A DNA stretch of 6,159 nucleotides from Phenylobacterium sp. (GCA_028290925.1 JAQGIX010000387.1:1-6159), one strand, 5' to 3'; counted from the stretch's first letter, positions 1-5,847 are shown. Numbers and translations are program-made. Notes: a model not told the origin generated them from the sequence alone.

Positions 1-334
1 ACACCCGCGTCGCCGGCTTGCCGGCCAGCGGCCCCGCGAACGCCGCCCGCCAGGCCCCCTGGGTCGCGGCGCCACCCATGCCGGTGTCGACGATCGCCCA
101 GCCCCCCTCTTCATCATTTGGGCCCCCACTCTCTGGCCCTTCGGCGATCGACCACACCTTGATGAAGGCCAGCGCCCCGCCCATCGTCATCCGCAGCCAC
201 TTGACCGCCGGCGACACGGCCACCGCCTCGCCAGGCTTGGGCGCCGCCTCGAACGGATAGGTCAGCTTCGGCCGCGCCGGCTCCAGCATCGTCTCTTCGA
301 AGCCGTCAGGCGTCGGGGCCACGTTCTTGTTCAT
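1..334 (-). CDS. MBL-fold metallo-hydrolase, N-terminal part (runs off the window)
   Basis: Reading the minus strand from the ATG at 334 gives 111 codons without a stop up to the window edge, so only the amino-terminal third or so is present. The visible protein begins MNKNVAPTPDGFEE. It contains WLRMTMGGALAFIKVW (residues 46-61) followed by GGWAIVDTG (77-85), then AWRAAFAGPLAGKPATRV at the edge. This is the amino-terminal beta-sandwich pattern of metallo-beta-lactamase-fold hydrolases, in which a WxIVDTG strand precedes a helix and then the zinc-binding HxHxDH motif. That motif should lie just beyond position 1 and cannot be seen. The substrate is unknown; relatives are usually annotated only as MBL-fold hydrolases. 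The loop at residues 65-78 (EGPESGGPNDEEGG) is long and acidic. An ATG at 342 is in another frame and stops after three codons, which supports 334. No strong ribosome-binding site is visible. The gene is divergent from the peptidase gene. Confidence 0.8.
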   Translation of the reverse strand, partial: MNKNVAPTPDGFEETMLEPARPKLTYPFEAAPKPGEAVAVSPAVKWLRMTMGGALAFIKVWSIAEGPESGGPNDEEGGWAIVDTGMGGAATQGAWRAAFAGPLAGKPATRV

Positions 335-408
335 GCGCCCATTGTGCGAGCTTGCCGCGATGGGAGCAAACCCTTGGGCGGCCCGCGACGGCCCGGATTG
401 CAAACGGG

Positions 409-436
409 CGTCGCGCTCTGTCATTGTCGCGCGACG
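409..436. promoter_or_regulatory. Inverted and direct GTCGCGC repeats upstream of the S9 peptidase
   Basis: CGTCGCGC at 409-416 is mirrored by GCGCGACG at 429-436: an 8-bp perfect inverted repeat with a 12-base spacer. The right half also lies in a perfect 10-bp palindrome, GTCGCGCGAC (426-435). The heptamer GTCGCGC recurs in direct orientation at 410-416 and 426-432, 16 bases apart. The site sits 18 bases before the ATG at 455, inside the 120-base spacer between two divergent genes. It could be a regulator operator or a leader hairpin close to the start codon. No convincing -35/-10 pair was found on either strand nearby. The repeats are seen directly; the function is inferred. Confidence 0.4.
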
Positions 437-454
437 GCTTTGGGGGGTTCAGCA

Positions 455-2338
455 ATGCATCGACTGACGATGGGATTCGCCCTGGCGGCGGCGCTGATGG
501 CGGCGGGACCTGGCCGCGCGCAGTCGACCGAGGCGCGCGTCACCGCGATCGCCTCCATACGCTCGGCCAGCTCGGCGAGCTTCTCCCCCGACGGGACGCG
601 GGTCGCCTACGTCACCAACGTCAGCGGCTCGCCGCAGGTGTGGATCGCCCCGGTCGCGGGCGGCGCGCCGGTCCAGGTCACCCGGCTTGCCGACCCGGTG
701 CAGTCGGTTCGCTGGTCGCCCCGCGGCGATTGGCTGGCCTATGAACTGGCGCCGGGCGGCGGCTTCAATGTGCAGGTCTACGTGGCCCACCCGGACGGAA
801 GCGGCGCGAAGCTGCTGACCGCGGGCGGCGGGGTCAACAACCGGCTGGACGGCTGGAGCCACGATGGCCGCTGGCTGGCCTACGAGACCAACCGCAACGA
901 CGCCACGCGGTTCGACGCCTTCGTCGTCGATCCCGACACCGGCCAGACCAAGCCGGTCGGCAAGGCCGCCAGCCTGAGCACGGTCACCGACATCGGCCGC
1001 GACGGTCGCCGGGCCGTGGTCAGCCGGCTCGCCAGCCGTGGCGACAACAACCTCTACCTGGCCGACCTGGAGCGCGGGACCGAGGTGCTGCTCACGCCCC
1101 ACAGCCCGACGGCGGAGTTTTCCGGCGGCGACTTCTCGCCGGACGGCCGGCGCATCTACCTGCTCTCGGACGCCGGGCGCGACCTGACGGCCTTCGCCGC
1201 CATTCAACTCGATCCGACGGGCAAGCCGGGTGCGATCCGGACCCTCGCCGCCCGCGCCGACGCCGAGGCCGACGCGGAGGCCATCGACGAGGCCGGGCGC
1301 CGCGCGGCCCTGGTCTGGAACGTGGCGGGGCGCTCCGAGCTGGCCTTGCTCGATCTGCCCAGCGGTCGCGTGACCGCGACGCCGCGCCTGCCGGGCGACC
1401 TCATCGGCGGCCTGACCTTCAGCCAGGACGGCCGCACGCTCGCCTTCACCGCCAGCGGCGCGGCCCAGGCTTCCGACATCTGGCTGATGGACGTCGCCAC
1501 CGGCAAGGCCACCCAGCTGACCCACAGCCCGCACGACGGCGTCGATCTCGCCGCCCTGGCGCGCCCCAGCCTGGTGACCTACCGCGCCCATGACGGCGTG
1601 GCCCTGTCCGGCTGGCTCTACCGCCCGGCCGACGCGCAGGGGCCCGGCCCGGTGGTGTTCATCTACCACGGCGGACCGGAGGGCCAGTCGCGCCCCGGCC
1701 TCAGCACCGAGGTGCAGGCCCTGGTCGCCAAGGGGATCAGCGTCTTCCTGCCGAACGTCCGGGGCTCCACCGGCTACGGCAAGGCGTTCCTCAACCTCGA
1801 CAACGGTCCGCTGCGCGTCAACGGCGTGAAGGACATCAAGGCCAGCACCGACGCCCTGGTGGCCAAGGGGATCGCCGATCCCCGGCGGCTGGGGATCATG
1901 GGCGGCAGCTACGGCGGCTACATGGTGATGGCCGGGATCACCGAATATCCCGACATGTTCGCCGCCGCCGCCGACCTCTTCGGCGTCGTCAACTTCGAGA
2001 CCTTCTTCCAGCACACCCAGCCGTGGATGGCGGCGATCTCGACGGTGGAGTACGGCGATCCGAAGACCCAGGCGGAGATGCTCAGGGCCCTGTCGCCGAT
2101 CCACAAGCTCGACCGCATCAAGACGCCGCTCATCGTGCTGCACGGGGCCAACGACACCAACGTCCCGGTCATCGAGGCCGAGCAGATCGTCGCCAGCCTC
2201 AAGGCCCGCGCCGTGCCGGTGGACTATGTGCTGTTCCCCGACGAGGGCCACGGCTGGCGCCGGCTGCCCAACCGCATCCGCTCGACCGTGACCATCAGCA
2301 ACTTTTTCGAGCAGCATCTGACGGGCCCCAAGCCCTGA
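455..2338 (+). CDS. Exported S9-family serine peptidase (prolyl oligopeptidase / acylaminoacyl-peptidase type)
   Basis: The 627-residue product should cleave peptides after export to the periplasm. Residues 1-22 (MHRLTMGFALAAALMAAGPGRA) form a signal peptide with likely cleavage after GRA. Residues about 30-375 are a TolB/WD40-like beta-propeller, shown by repeated blades such as FSPDGTRVAYV, WSHDGRWLAYE, FSPDGRRIYLL and FSQDGRTLAF. The carboxy-terminal part, from about residue 385, is the S9 alpha/beta-hydrolase domain. It has HGGP at 405-408 (oxyanion region), NVRGSTGYG near 434, nucleophile Ser485 in GGSYGGYM, Asp567 in HGANDTNVP and His599 in DEGHGW, so the triad is complete. The frame is open upstream to 344, but only the ATG at 455 gives a proper signal peptide. 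A later ATG at 470 would lose the basic residues. The length suits the family, and a strong hairpin follows. The exact substrate is unknown; acylaminoacyl-peptidase and dipeptidyl-peptidase-like activities are both possible. Confidence 0.93.
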   Translation: MHRLTMGFALAAALMAAGPGRAQSTEARVTAIASIRSASSASFSPDGTRVAYVTNVSGSPQVWIAPVAGGAPVQVTRLADPVQSVRWSPRGDWLAYELAPGGGFNVQVYVAHPDGSGAKLLTAGGGVNNRLDGWSHDGRWLAYETNRNDATRFDAFVVDPDTGQTKPVGKAASLSTVTDIGRDGRRAVVSRLASRGDNNLYLADLERGTEVLLTPHSPTAEFSGGDFSPDGRRIYLLSDAGRDLTAFAAIQLDPTGKPGAIRTLAARADAEADAEAIDEAGRRAALVWNVAGRSELALLDLPSGRVTATPRLPGDLIGGLTFSQDGRTLAFTASGAAQASDIWLMDVATGKATQLTHSPHDGVDLAALARPSLVTYRAHDGVALSGWLYRPADAQGPGPVVFIYHGGPEGQSRPGLSTEVQALVAKGISVFLPNVRGSTGYGKAFLNLDNGPLRVNGVKDIKASTDALVAKGIADPRRLGIMGGSYGGYMVMAGITEYPDMFAAAADLFGVVNFETFFQHTQPWMAAISTVEYGDPKTQAEMLRALSPIHKLDRIKTPLIVLHGANDTNVPVIEAEQIVASLKARAVPVDYVLFPDEGHGWRRLPNRIRSTVTISNFFEQHLTGPKP

Positions 2339-2352
2339 CGCGTTGGGGCCCG
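2322..2352 (+). terminator. 10-bp hairpin straddling the S9 peptidase stop codon
   Basis: CGGGCCCCAA (2322-2331) and TTGGGGCCCG (2343-2352) are perfect reverse complements with an 11-base loop that holds the TGA stop (2336-2338). This is the strongest inverted repeat noticed between genes in the window. No T-run follows, so it is not a classical intrinsic terminator. It may act as a Rho-assisted or GC-rich terminator, or protect the mRNA 3' end. The stem is observed; its role is inferred. Confidence 0.55.
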
Positions 2353-2472
2353 GCGCCCGACGACATCAGCGGCCGCAGGTCCGCCGCGTAAGCCGCCACC
2401 TCCGGCGTGGTCGTGTGGGTCCGGGGCTTGGCCGGCGCCGAGTCGTCCGGTCAGACGTTCTCCATCCCGCCA

Positions 2473-2490
2473 CGCGGAAGCCGCGGGAGA
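2473..2490 (+). promoter_or_regulatory. Ribosome-binding site of gstA with a small adjacent hairpin
   Basis: GGGAGA (2485-2490) lies 7 bases before the ATG at 2498 but only 1 base before the ATG at 2492. It therefore decides for the start at 2498. Directly upstream, CGCGG (2473-2477) and CCGCG (2481-2485) can pair around an AAG triloop, next to the Shine-Dalgarno sequence. Whether this hairpin affects translation is not known. Confidence 0.5.
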
Positions 2491-2497
2491 AATGGAC

Positions 2498-3163
2498 ATG
2501 AAGCTCTACTACGCGCCCGGCGCCTGCTCGCTGGCCCCCCACATCATCGCCCGCGAGGCCGGGCTGGACGTCCGGCTGGAGAAGGTCGAGTTCGGCGCCG
2601 ACGGCCGCTGGGCCGGCGGCCGCGACTATTGGCAGATCAACCCCAAGGGCGCGGTGCCCGCCCTGGAGCTCGACGACGGTGAGGTGCTGACCGAGAACGC
2701 CGTCATCCTGCAGTATCTGGCCTCGCTGGCGCCGCAGGCCGGTCTCGGGCCGCCGGCGCAGGGCATGGCGCACTGGCGGTTCCTGGAACTGCTGAACTTC
2801 ATCGCCACCGAGCTGCACAAGGGCTTCGCGCCGCTGTTCAAGCAGCCCACGCCCGGCCTGCGGGATTCCACCGTCGAGGCCCTCGCCCAGCGCTTCGACC
2901 TCCTGGTCCGCCAGCTCGCCGACCGCGCCTACCTGACGGGCGAGCGGTTCACCATCGCCGACGCCTACGCCTATGTGATCCTCAACTGGACGCGCCTCCA
3001 CCAGCTGGACCTCACCCCCTGGCCGTCGCTGCGCGCCTTCATGGACCGCGTCGAGACCCGACCGGCCGTCCAGCAGGCGCGTCGCGAGGAGGGGCTCGAC
3101 GCTCCGGCGCAGCAACGCGAAGGGCCGCGGCCGCAGGCGCAGCCGGCGCGGCCGGACGGCTGA
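2498..3163 (+). CDS. gstA: Beta-class glutathione S-transferase (GstA-like)
   Basis: The 221-residue cytosolic enzyme should conjugate or exchange glutathione on electrophilic substrates. From memory it follows E. coli GstA along almost its whole length. MKLYYAPGACS gives Cys10 of the beta class. NPKGAVPAL holds the cis-proline of the thioredoxin fold. TENAVILQYL (Glu66, Asn67) is the glutathione gamma-glutamyl contact region. NFIATELHKGF supplies His107, matching the second active-site residue of the family. GERFTIADAYAYVILNW is the GST carboxy-terminal N-capping motif. The thioredoxin domain spans about 1-80 and the helical domain about 90-200. A second ATG at 2492 would add two residues (MD), but the ribosome-binding site and family alignment favour 2498. 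E. coli GstA has about 201 residues; here a tail of some 20 Pro, Gln, Arg and Ala residues follows the usual EEGL end. No partner gene is evident. A hairpin at 3176-3192 follows. Confidence 0.93.
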   Translation: MKLYYAPGACSLAPHIIAREAGLDVRLEKVEFGADGRWAGGRDYWQINPKGAVPALELDDGEVLTENAVILQYLASLAPQAGLGPPAQGMAHWRFLELLNFIATELHKGFAPLFKQPTPGLRDSTVEALAQRFDLLVRQLADRAYLTGERFTIADAYAYVILNWTRLHQLDLTPWPSLRAFMDRVETRPAVQQARREEGLDAPAQQREGPRPQAQPARPDG

Positions 3164-3175
3164 ACAGGCGGCCGA

Positions 3176-3192
3176 AGACGCACGAGGCGTCT
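3176..3192 (+). terminator. Hairpin downstream of the glutathione transferase gene
   Basis: AGACGC (3176-3181) and GCGTCT (3187-3192) are perfect reverse complements with a 5-base loop, 12 bases after the stop codon. An 8-bp palindrome GTCGCGAC (3193-3200) follows at once, with no T-run. It is a candidate weak or Rho-assisted terminator, separating gstA from the next small gene. Confidence 0.35.
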
Positions 3193-3213
3193 GTCGCGAC
3201 CCGGCTTTCCGGC

Positions 3214-3222
3214 TGTGCTAAT
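3214..3222 (+). promoter_or_regulatory. Possible extended -10 promoter giving a leaderless transcript
   Basis: TGTGCTAAT contains an extended -10 TG (3214-3215) and a GCTAAT hexamer (3217-3222, four of six matches to TATAAT). The GCTA core also resembles the Caulobacter housekeeping -10 consensus. The ATG of the next gene at 3231 lies where transcription would begin, and no Shine-Dalgarno sequence precedes it, so a leaderless mRNA is plausible. No good -35 box is visible, which keeps the confidence low. Confidence 0.3.
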
Positions 3223-3230
3223 CCATACCG

Positions 3231-3395
3231 ATGACTGATCGCCCGAAAGACGCCGCCGCCGAGACCCCGATCGAACGCGCCCTGCGCATGAAGAAGGCGG
3301 CGCTCGAGACCAAGCCGAAGCTGCCGGGCCGCGGCAAGTTCAAGCCGTCGGCGGGCATGGCGGCGGGCGCGTCGAAGCCGGCGATGAAGCGGTAG
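3231..3395 (+). CDS. Small basic protein of unknown function (54 residues)
   Basis: The ORF runs from the ATG at 3231 to the TAG at 3393-3395. The product starts MTDRPKDAAAETPIERAL and ends SKPAMKR. It has an acidic, probably disordered amino terminus (1-15), a short helix-prone segment IERALRMKKAALETK (14-28), then a proline/glycine/lysine-rich tail (KPKLPGRGKFKPSAG and on) with many lysines and arginines. The pattern ERALRMKKAAL..KP..PG recalls short conserved hypothetical proteins I have seen in Caulobacteraceae, but I cannot verify that here. No membrane segment, signal peptide or cysteine is present. Strong basicity could mean nucleic-acid or ribosome binding; this is a guess. There is no Shine-Dalgarno sequence, and a possible extended -10 just upstream suggests a leaderless message. 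A 5-bp GGCCC/GGGCC hairpin (3397-3413) follows the stop. Confidence 0.6.
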   Translation: MTDRPKDAAAETPIERALRMKKAALETKPKLPGRGKFKPSAGMAAGASKPAMKR

Positions 3396-3536
3396 GGGCC
3401 CGGGACAGGGGCCACTGCAAGGGAACGGCTCGACGGCCGAGCGACGCCGCACGGGCGAGAAGCCGGCTCCGCCCGCGGCCGCGGTGCTCGATGGCTCGCG
3501 CTTTTGTGCGAAAGCCGCTAACCGGGCCGCAGGGCT

Positions 3537-3542
3537 GAGGAG
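3537..3542 (+). promoter_or_regulatory. Ribosome-binding site choosing the GTG start of the methyltransferase
   Basis: GAGGAG at 3537-3542 is a strong Shine-Dalgarno sequence, 10 bases before the GTG at 3553. No comparable site precedes the earlier in-frame GTG at 3484 or the later ATG codons at 3592 and 3598, so it supports 3553 as the start. Confidence 0.55.
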
Positions 3543-3552
3543 CGCGACCACG

Positions 3553-4455
3553 GTGGATATCAAGCTGCAAGGGGTGTCGAGCGAGCAGATCATGCTCATG
3601 GCCGATACGCTGGCGCTCAAGGGCTTCGTGGTGGGCGCCAGGAACCTCTACGCCACCGCGCTCGCGGCCGAACGCGATCCGCTGATGCGCTTTCGGCTGC
3701 GGCTGCGGACCGGTCTCCTGCAGCGGCCCCACCGCACCACCCCGGACATGATGGGCCTGTTGAAGCAGCTGGAGGGTCAGCACGCGCAGGTGTTCGTGGG
3801 CTCGGGCCTCGCCACCTGGAAGAAGACGGCGCCGTTCCTCGACGACGAGCGCTTCATGACTCTCGAGGAGAAGCACGCCGGTCTCCTGCCGCTGCCCAAC
3901 TGGCATTGGAACCTGCAGGTCGTCCTTTGGGCCGTGCAGCGAACCGAGAAGGTCGAGGGGGACCTCGTCGAGCTCGGCGTGTTCAAGGGCCACACCACCA
4001 TGTTCATCGCCGAATATGTGGAGTTCCAGAAGTCCGCGAAGCGATGGTTCCTCTACGACACCTTCGACGGCATCCCCGAGGACCAGCTGAACGAGGGGTG
4101 GGATGGGGTCAACGAGTCCGTCTACAAGGGGGCCTATTCCTACGAGGAGGTGGCTGAGCGGTTCGCCCCCTTCCCGAACATCGAGGTGGTTCGCGGCCGG
4201 GTGCCGGAGATTTTGCACGAGGGCTGCCCGGACCGGATCTCCTTCCTCCACATCGACCTGAACAACGCCCCGGCCGAGATCGCCGCCCTCGACCTGCTCG
4301 TCGACCGCCTGAGCCCGCACGGGGTCCTGATCCTCGACGACTACTGCTGGGCCAGCGCCCGGGCGCAGTTCGACGTCGAGCGCCGCTGGTTCTCCGACCG
4401 CGGCCTGCACGTCCTACCGCTCCCCACCGGGCAGGGCGTCTTCATCAAGAGCTGA
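3553..4455 (+). CDS. TylF/MycF-type SAM-dependent O-methyltransferase with an N-terminal extension
   Basis: The 300-residue product should transfer a methyl group from S-adenosylmethionine to a hydroxyl, often a sugar hydroxyl in the TylF/MycF/NovP family. Key elements, numbered from the GTG at 3553: ELGVFKGHTT (140-149) is the glycine-rich SAM loop. LYDTFDG (167-173) carries the acidic residue (Asp169) expected to hold the SAM ribose. Asp235 in FLHIDLNNAP and Asp262-Asp263 in ILDDYCW match in spacing (27 residues) the magnesium-binding Asp191, Asp218 and Asp219 of MycF as I recall them. The first ~70 residues (MDIKLQGVSSEQIMLMADTL onward) are helical, with LALKGFVVGARNLYATAL resembling one TPR-like hairpin, and lie outside the core. 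The frame stays open to a GTG at 3484, but the GAGGAG site favours 3553. The gene lies 157 bases after the small basic protein gene and 89 before the alpha/beta hydrolase gene. The acceptor is unknown; no sugar-synthesis gene is nearby. Confidence 0.87.
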   Translation: MDIKLQGVSSEQIMLMADTLALKGFVVGARNLYATALAAERDPLMRFRLRLRTGLLQRPHRTTPDMMGLLKQLEGQHAQVFVGSGLATWKKTAPFLDDERFMTLEEKHAGLLPLPNWHWNLQVVLWAVQRTEKVEGDLVELGVFKGHTTMFIAEYVEFQKSAKRWFLYDTFDGIPEDQLNEGWDGVNESVYKGAYSYEEVAERFAPFPNIEVVRGRVPEILHEGCPDRISFLHIDLNNAPAEIAALDLLVDRLSPHGVLILDDYCWASARAQFDVERRWFSDRGLHVLPLPTGQGVFIKS

Positions 4456-4459
4456 CGCG

Positions 4460-4481
4460 CGCCGGCGCCATTTGTCCGGCG
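4460..4481 (+). terminator. Weak hairpin after the methyltransferase gene
   Basis: CGCCGG (4460-4465) and CCGGCG (4476-4481) pair perfectly around a 10-base loop, 4 bases after the stop codon. There is no T-run after the stem, so termination would be weak or partial. Such short GC palindromes arise easily at this base composition. Confidence 0.25.
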
Positions 4482-4544
4482 AGCCCGGCCTGGCGTAGAA
4501 GTCGCCCGTGGGCCGCAGCGCCCGAGGCGCAGGGCTCCATCCCC

Positions 4545-5324
4545 ATGGTCGATATCGACGTCCTGAACCTTCCCGCCCCGGAACGGCGGCTCGCCCTCTA
4601 CGTCCGCGCCGGCCTGACGCCCTCGGACCGGCCCCTGGTCTTCATGCTGCACGGCGCGCGCCGGACCGCGGCCCAGCTCGTCGATTGGATCGAGCGGCTG
4701 GCCGAAGACGCCGACGTCATCGCCGTCGACCTGCCCGGCCACGGCCGAAGCGAAGCGGAGATCCCCGCCACGCTCGAGGCGCTCACGAGGAGCGTGCTCC
4801 ACGCGATCCGCGCCATCGCCTCCCACCGGCGGGTGGTCGTAGTGGGCGAGTCGCTCGGCGGGCTGGTCGCCCTCAACCTCGCCGGGGAGCCAGGCCGATC
4901 TCCGGTTCGCGCGGTGATCGCCTGCGATCCGCCGATGAGCACAGCGAAACTGTGGACGCTGCAGTCGAATTTCCTGCCGGCGATGGCCGCCCCCGACGCG
5001 CCCGAGGACTTCCTCAGCCTGGCCTGGGAGGTGTTCGGGCTGGGTCCCGATCGGATCGAGGAGCGCCTCTACTATCCGCTCCTCGACCGCCTGAGGCTTC
5101 CGGCGATGATCCTGACCGGCGACAGGCCGCTGTTCCCCACCCGCATCGGTGAGAAGATCCCTTGTGTGTTCGACGCCGTGGACAGCTACCTGGTGCGTCG
5201 GGTCTATCCCGACGCGGTCGAGCTGAAGGAGGTTCCGGACGCCGGCCATCTGCTGCTGACCGACGCCCCCGAGCCGTGCCTTGTCCTCATCCGTCAGGCG
5301 ATCGCACGCTTTGCTGCGGCCTGA
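4545..5324 (+). CDS. Alpha/beta-hydrolase fold protein
   Basis: The 259-residue cytosolic protein is a probable serine hydrolase (esterase, lipase-like or related) of unknown substrate. LVFMLHGARR contains the oxyanion-hole HG (His36-Gly37). VIAVDLPGHGRS is the following family strand and turn. VVVVGESLGG is the nucleophile elbow with Ser103. A cap region lies at about 130-180. MILTGDRPLF places Asp193 as the likely acid, and VPDAGHLLL gives His235 as the base. The acid region is slightly off the common GxxD pattern, because Asp follows the glycine directly. There is no signal peptide. The ATG at 4545 is preceded by AGGG at 4531-4534, a modest ribosome-binding site. A weak TTGTCC (4472-4477), 18-base gap, TAGAAG (4496-4501) promoter may lie in the 89-base gap after the methyltransferase gene. 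Co-transcription with that gene is also possible. It ends 31 bases from the convergent marR-type gene. Confidence 0.88.
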   Translation: MVDIDVLNLPAPERRLALYVRAGLTPSDRPLVFMLHGARRTAAQLVDWIERLAEDADVIAVDLPGHGRSEAEIPATLEALTRSVLHAIRAIASHRRVVVVGESLGGLVALNLAGEPGRSPVRAVIACDPPMSTAKLWTLQSNFLPAMAAPDAPEDFLSLAWEVFGLGPDRIEERLYYPLLDRLRLPAMILTGDRPLFPTRIGEKIPCVFDAVDSYLVRRVYPDAVELKEVPDAGHLLLTDAPEPCLVLIRQAIARFAAA

Positions 5325-5349
5325 CCCAGCGCGCCCGCCAGACTGGCCG

Positions 5350-5363
5350 CCGCGCCTACGCGG
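5350..5363. terminator. Small hairpin in the convergent junction
   Basis: CCGCG (5350-5354) and CGCGG (5359-5363) form a 5-bp stem with a 4-base loop. It covers the stop codon of the minus-strand regulator gene and lies 25 bases past the hydrolase stop. Lacking T-runs on either side, it is only a weak candidate for a shared bidirectional terminator. Confidence 0.22.
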
Positions 5364-5814
5364 TCAGCTTCGCCGTCTCGTCCATCCAGGCCCTGAGCGC
5401 CCGCAGGAACGGCAGCACCTCGCGGAACTCCTTCTGGGTGAAGCCCTCGCGCAGGCTGCCCATGCGCGGCTTGATGGCCGCCATGGCCCGCTGGTAGGCG
5501 TGCCGCCCGGCCGGGGTCATGCCGACCCGCTTCTTGCGCCGGTCCACCGCGTCGGGCTCCACCGCCGCCAGTCCCGTGGCCTCCAGCCGCTGCAGGGTGT
5601 TGGTGATCGCGCCGGGCGTCATCTGCAGGGCGGTGGCGATCTGCGCCGGGGTCTGGCGTTCGCCGCGCCGGGCCAGGTAGTTCATCACCTCGAATTGCGG
5701 ATAGGTCAGGCCCACCGGCAGGCAGCGGGTGATGACCGTGCGCACGCCGCACTCGATCATGCCGATCTCGTCGAAGACCTGGACCTCGGGATGTTCTTCA
5801 ATCACCGGCGCCAT
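5356..5814 (-). CDS. MarR-family transcriptional regulator
   Basis: The 152-residue protein is a dimeric winged-helix DNA-binding regulator, of the family that often responds to phenolic or toxic small molecules. LTYPQFEVMNYLA (37-48), TPAQIATALQMTPGAITNTLQRLEATG (55-81) and the wing DRRKKRVGMTPAGR (91-104) form the winged helix, with the recognition helix in about 66-80. The flanking helices (10-34 and 105-150) would make the dimer. Two start codons are adjacent, GTG at 5817 and ATG at 5814. The GGGGAGGG ribosome-binding site at 5819-5826 is 5 bases from the ATG but only 2 from the GTG, so 5814 is preferred. The gene has its own sigma70-like promoter (5848-5876) and follows rnhA by 74 bases. 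Its ligand and targets are not evident. Cys22 and Cys31 are present, but redox sensing is only a possibility. Confidence 0.93.
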   Translation of the reverse strand: MAPVIEEHPEVQVFDEIGMIECGVRTVITRCLPVGLTYPQFEVMNYLARRGERQTPAQIATALQMTPGAITNTLQRLEATGLAAVEPDAVDRRKKRVGMTPAGRHAYQRAMAAIKPRMGSLREGFTQKEFREVLPFLRALRAWMDETAKLTA

Positions 5815-5847
5815 CACGCCCTCCCCGTTCGATGCTGAACAAGCCAG

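Noticed and set aside
343..372. TTGCTC-N17-CACAAT on the minus strand as a promoter for the MBL-fold gene
   Set aside because: Only three of six and four of six consensus matches, too weak to list as a feature.
344..454. Upstream extension of the S9 peptidase frame
   Set aside because: The extra 37 residues have no signal character and would bury the clear signal peptide that begins at the ATG at 455.
449..2317. A 622-codon open frame on the minus strand opposite the S9 peptidase gene
   Set aside because: Its translation is low-complexity (Gly, Ala, Val, Arg, His, Asp) with no recognisable domain. It is the expected antisense shadow of a GC-rich gene with strong third-position bias, while the plus strand encodes a complete peptidase with intact motifs.
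2339..2497. The 159-base spacer between the peptidase and glutathione transferase genes as a hidden gene
   Set aside because: No coherent short ORF or RNA-like structure beyond the two hairpins listed; open frames crossing it are fragments without recognisable content.
3504..3524. TTGTGCG and GCTAACCG as a promoter for the methyltransferase gene
   Set aside because: The gap is only 6 bases, far too short for a -35/-10 pair.
3484..3552. Earlier GTG start for the methyltransferase
   Set aside because: No ribosome-binding site precedes it, whereas GAGGAG at 3537-3542 is well placed for the GTG at 3553.
3340..4410. A 356-codon open frame on the minus strand opposite the methyltransferase gene
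   Set aside because: No motif is recognisable, the composition is that of an antisense shadow, and it overlaps a clear methyltransferase and most of the small basic protein gene.
4341..5249. A 302-codon minus-strand open frame opposite the alpha/beta hydrolase gene
   Set aside because: Shadow frame; the plus-strand frame carries all hydrolase motifs.
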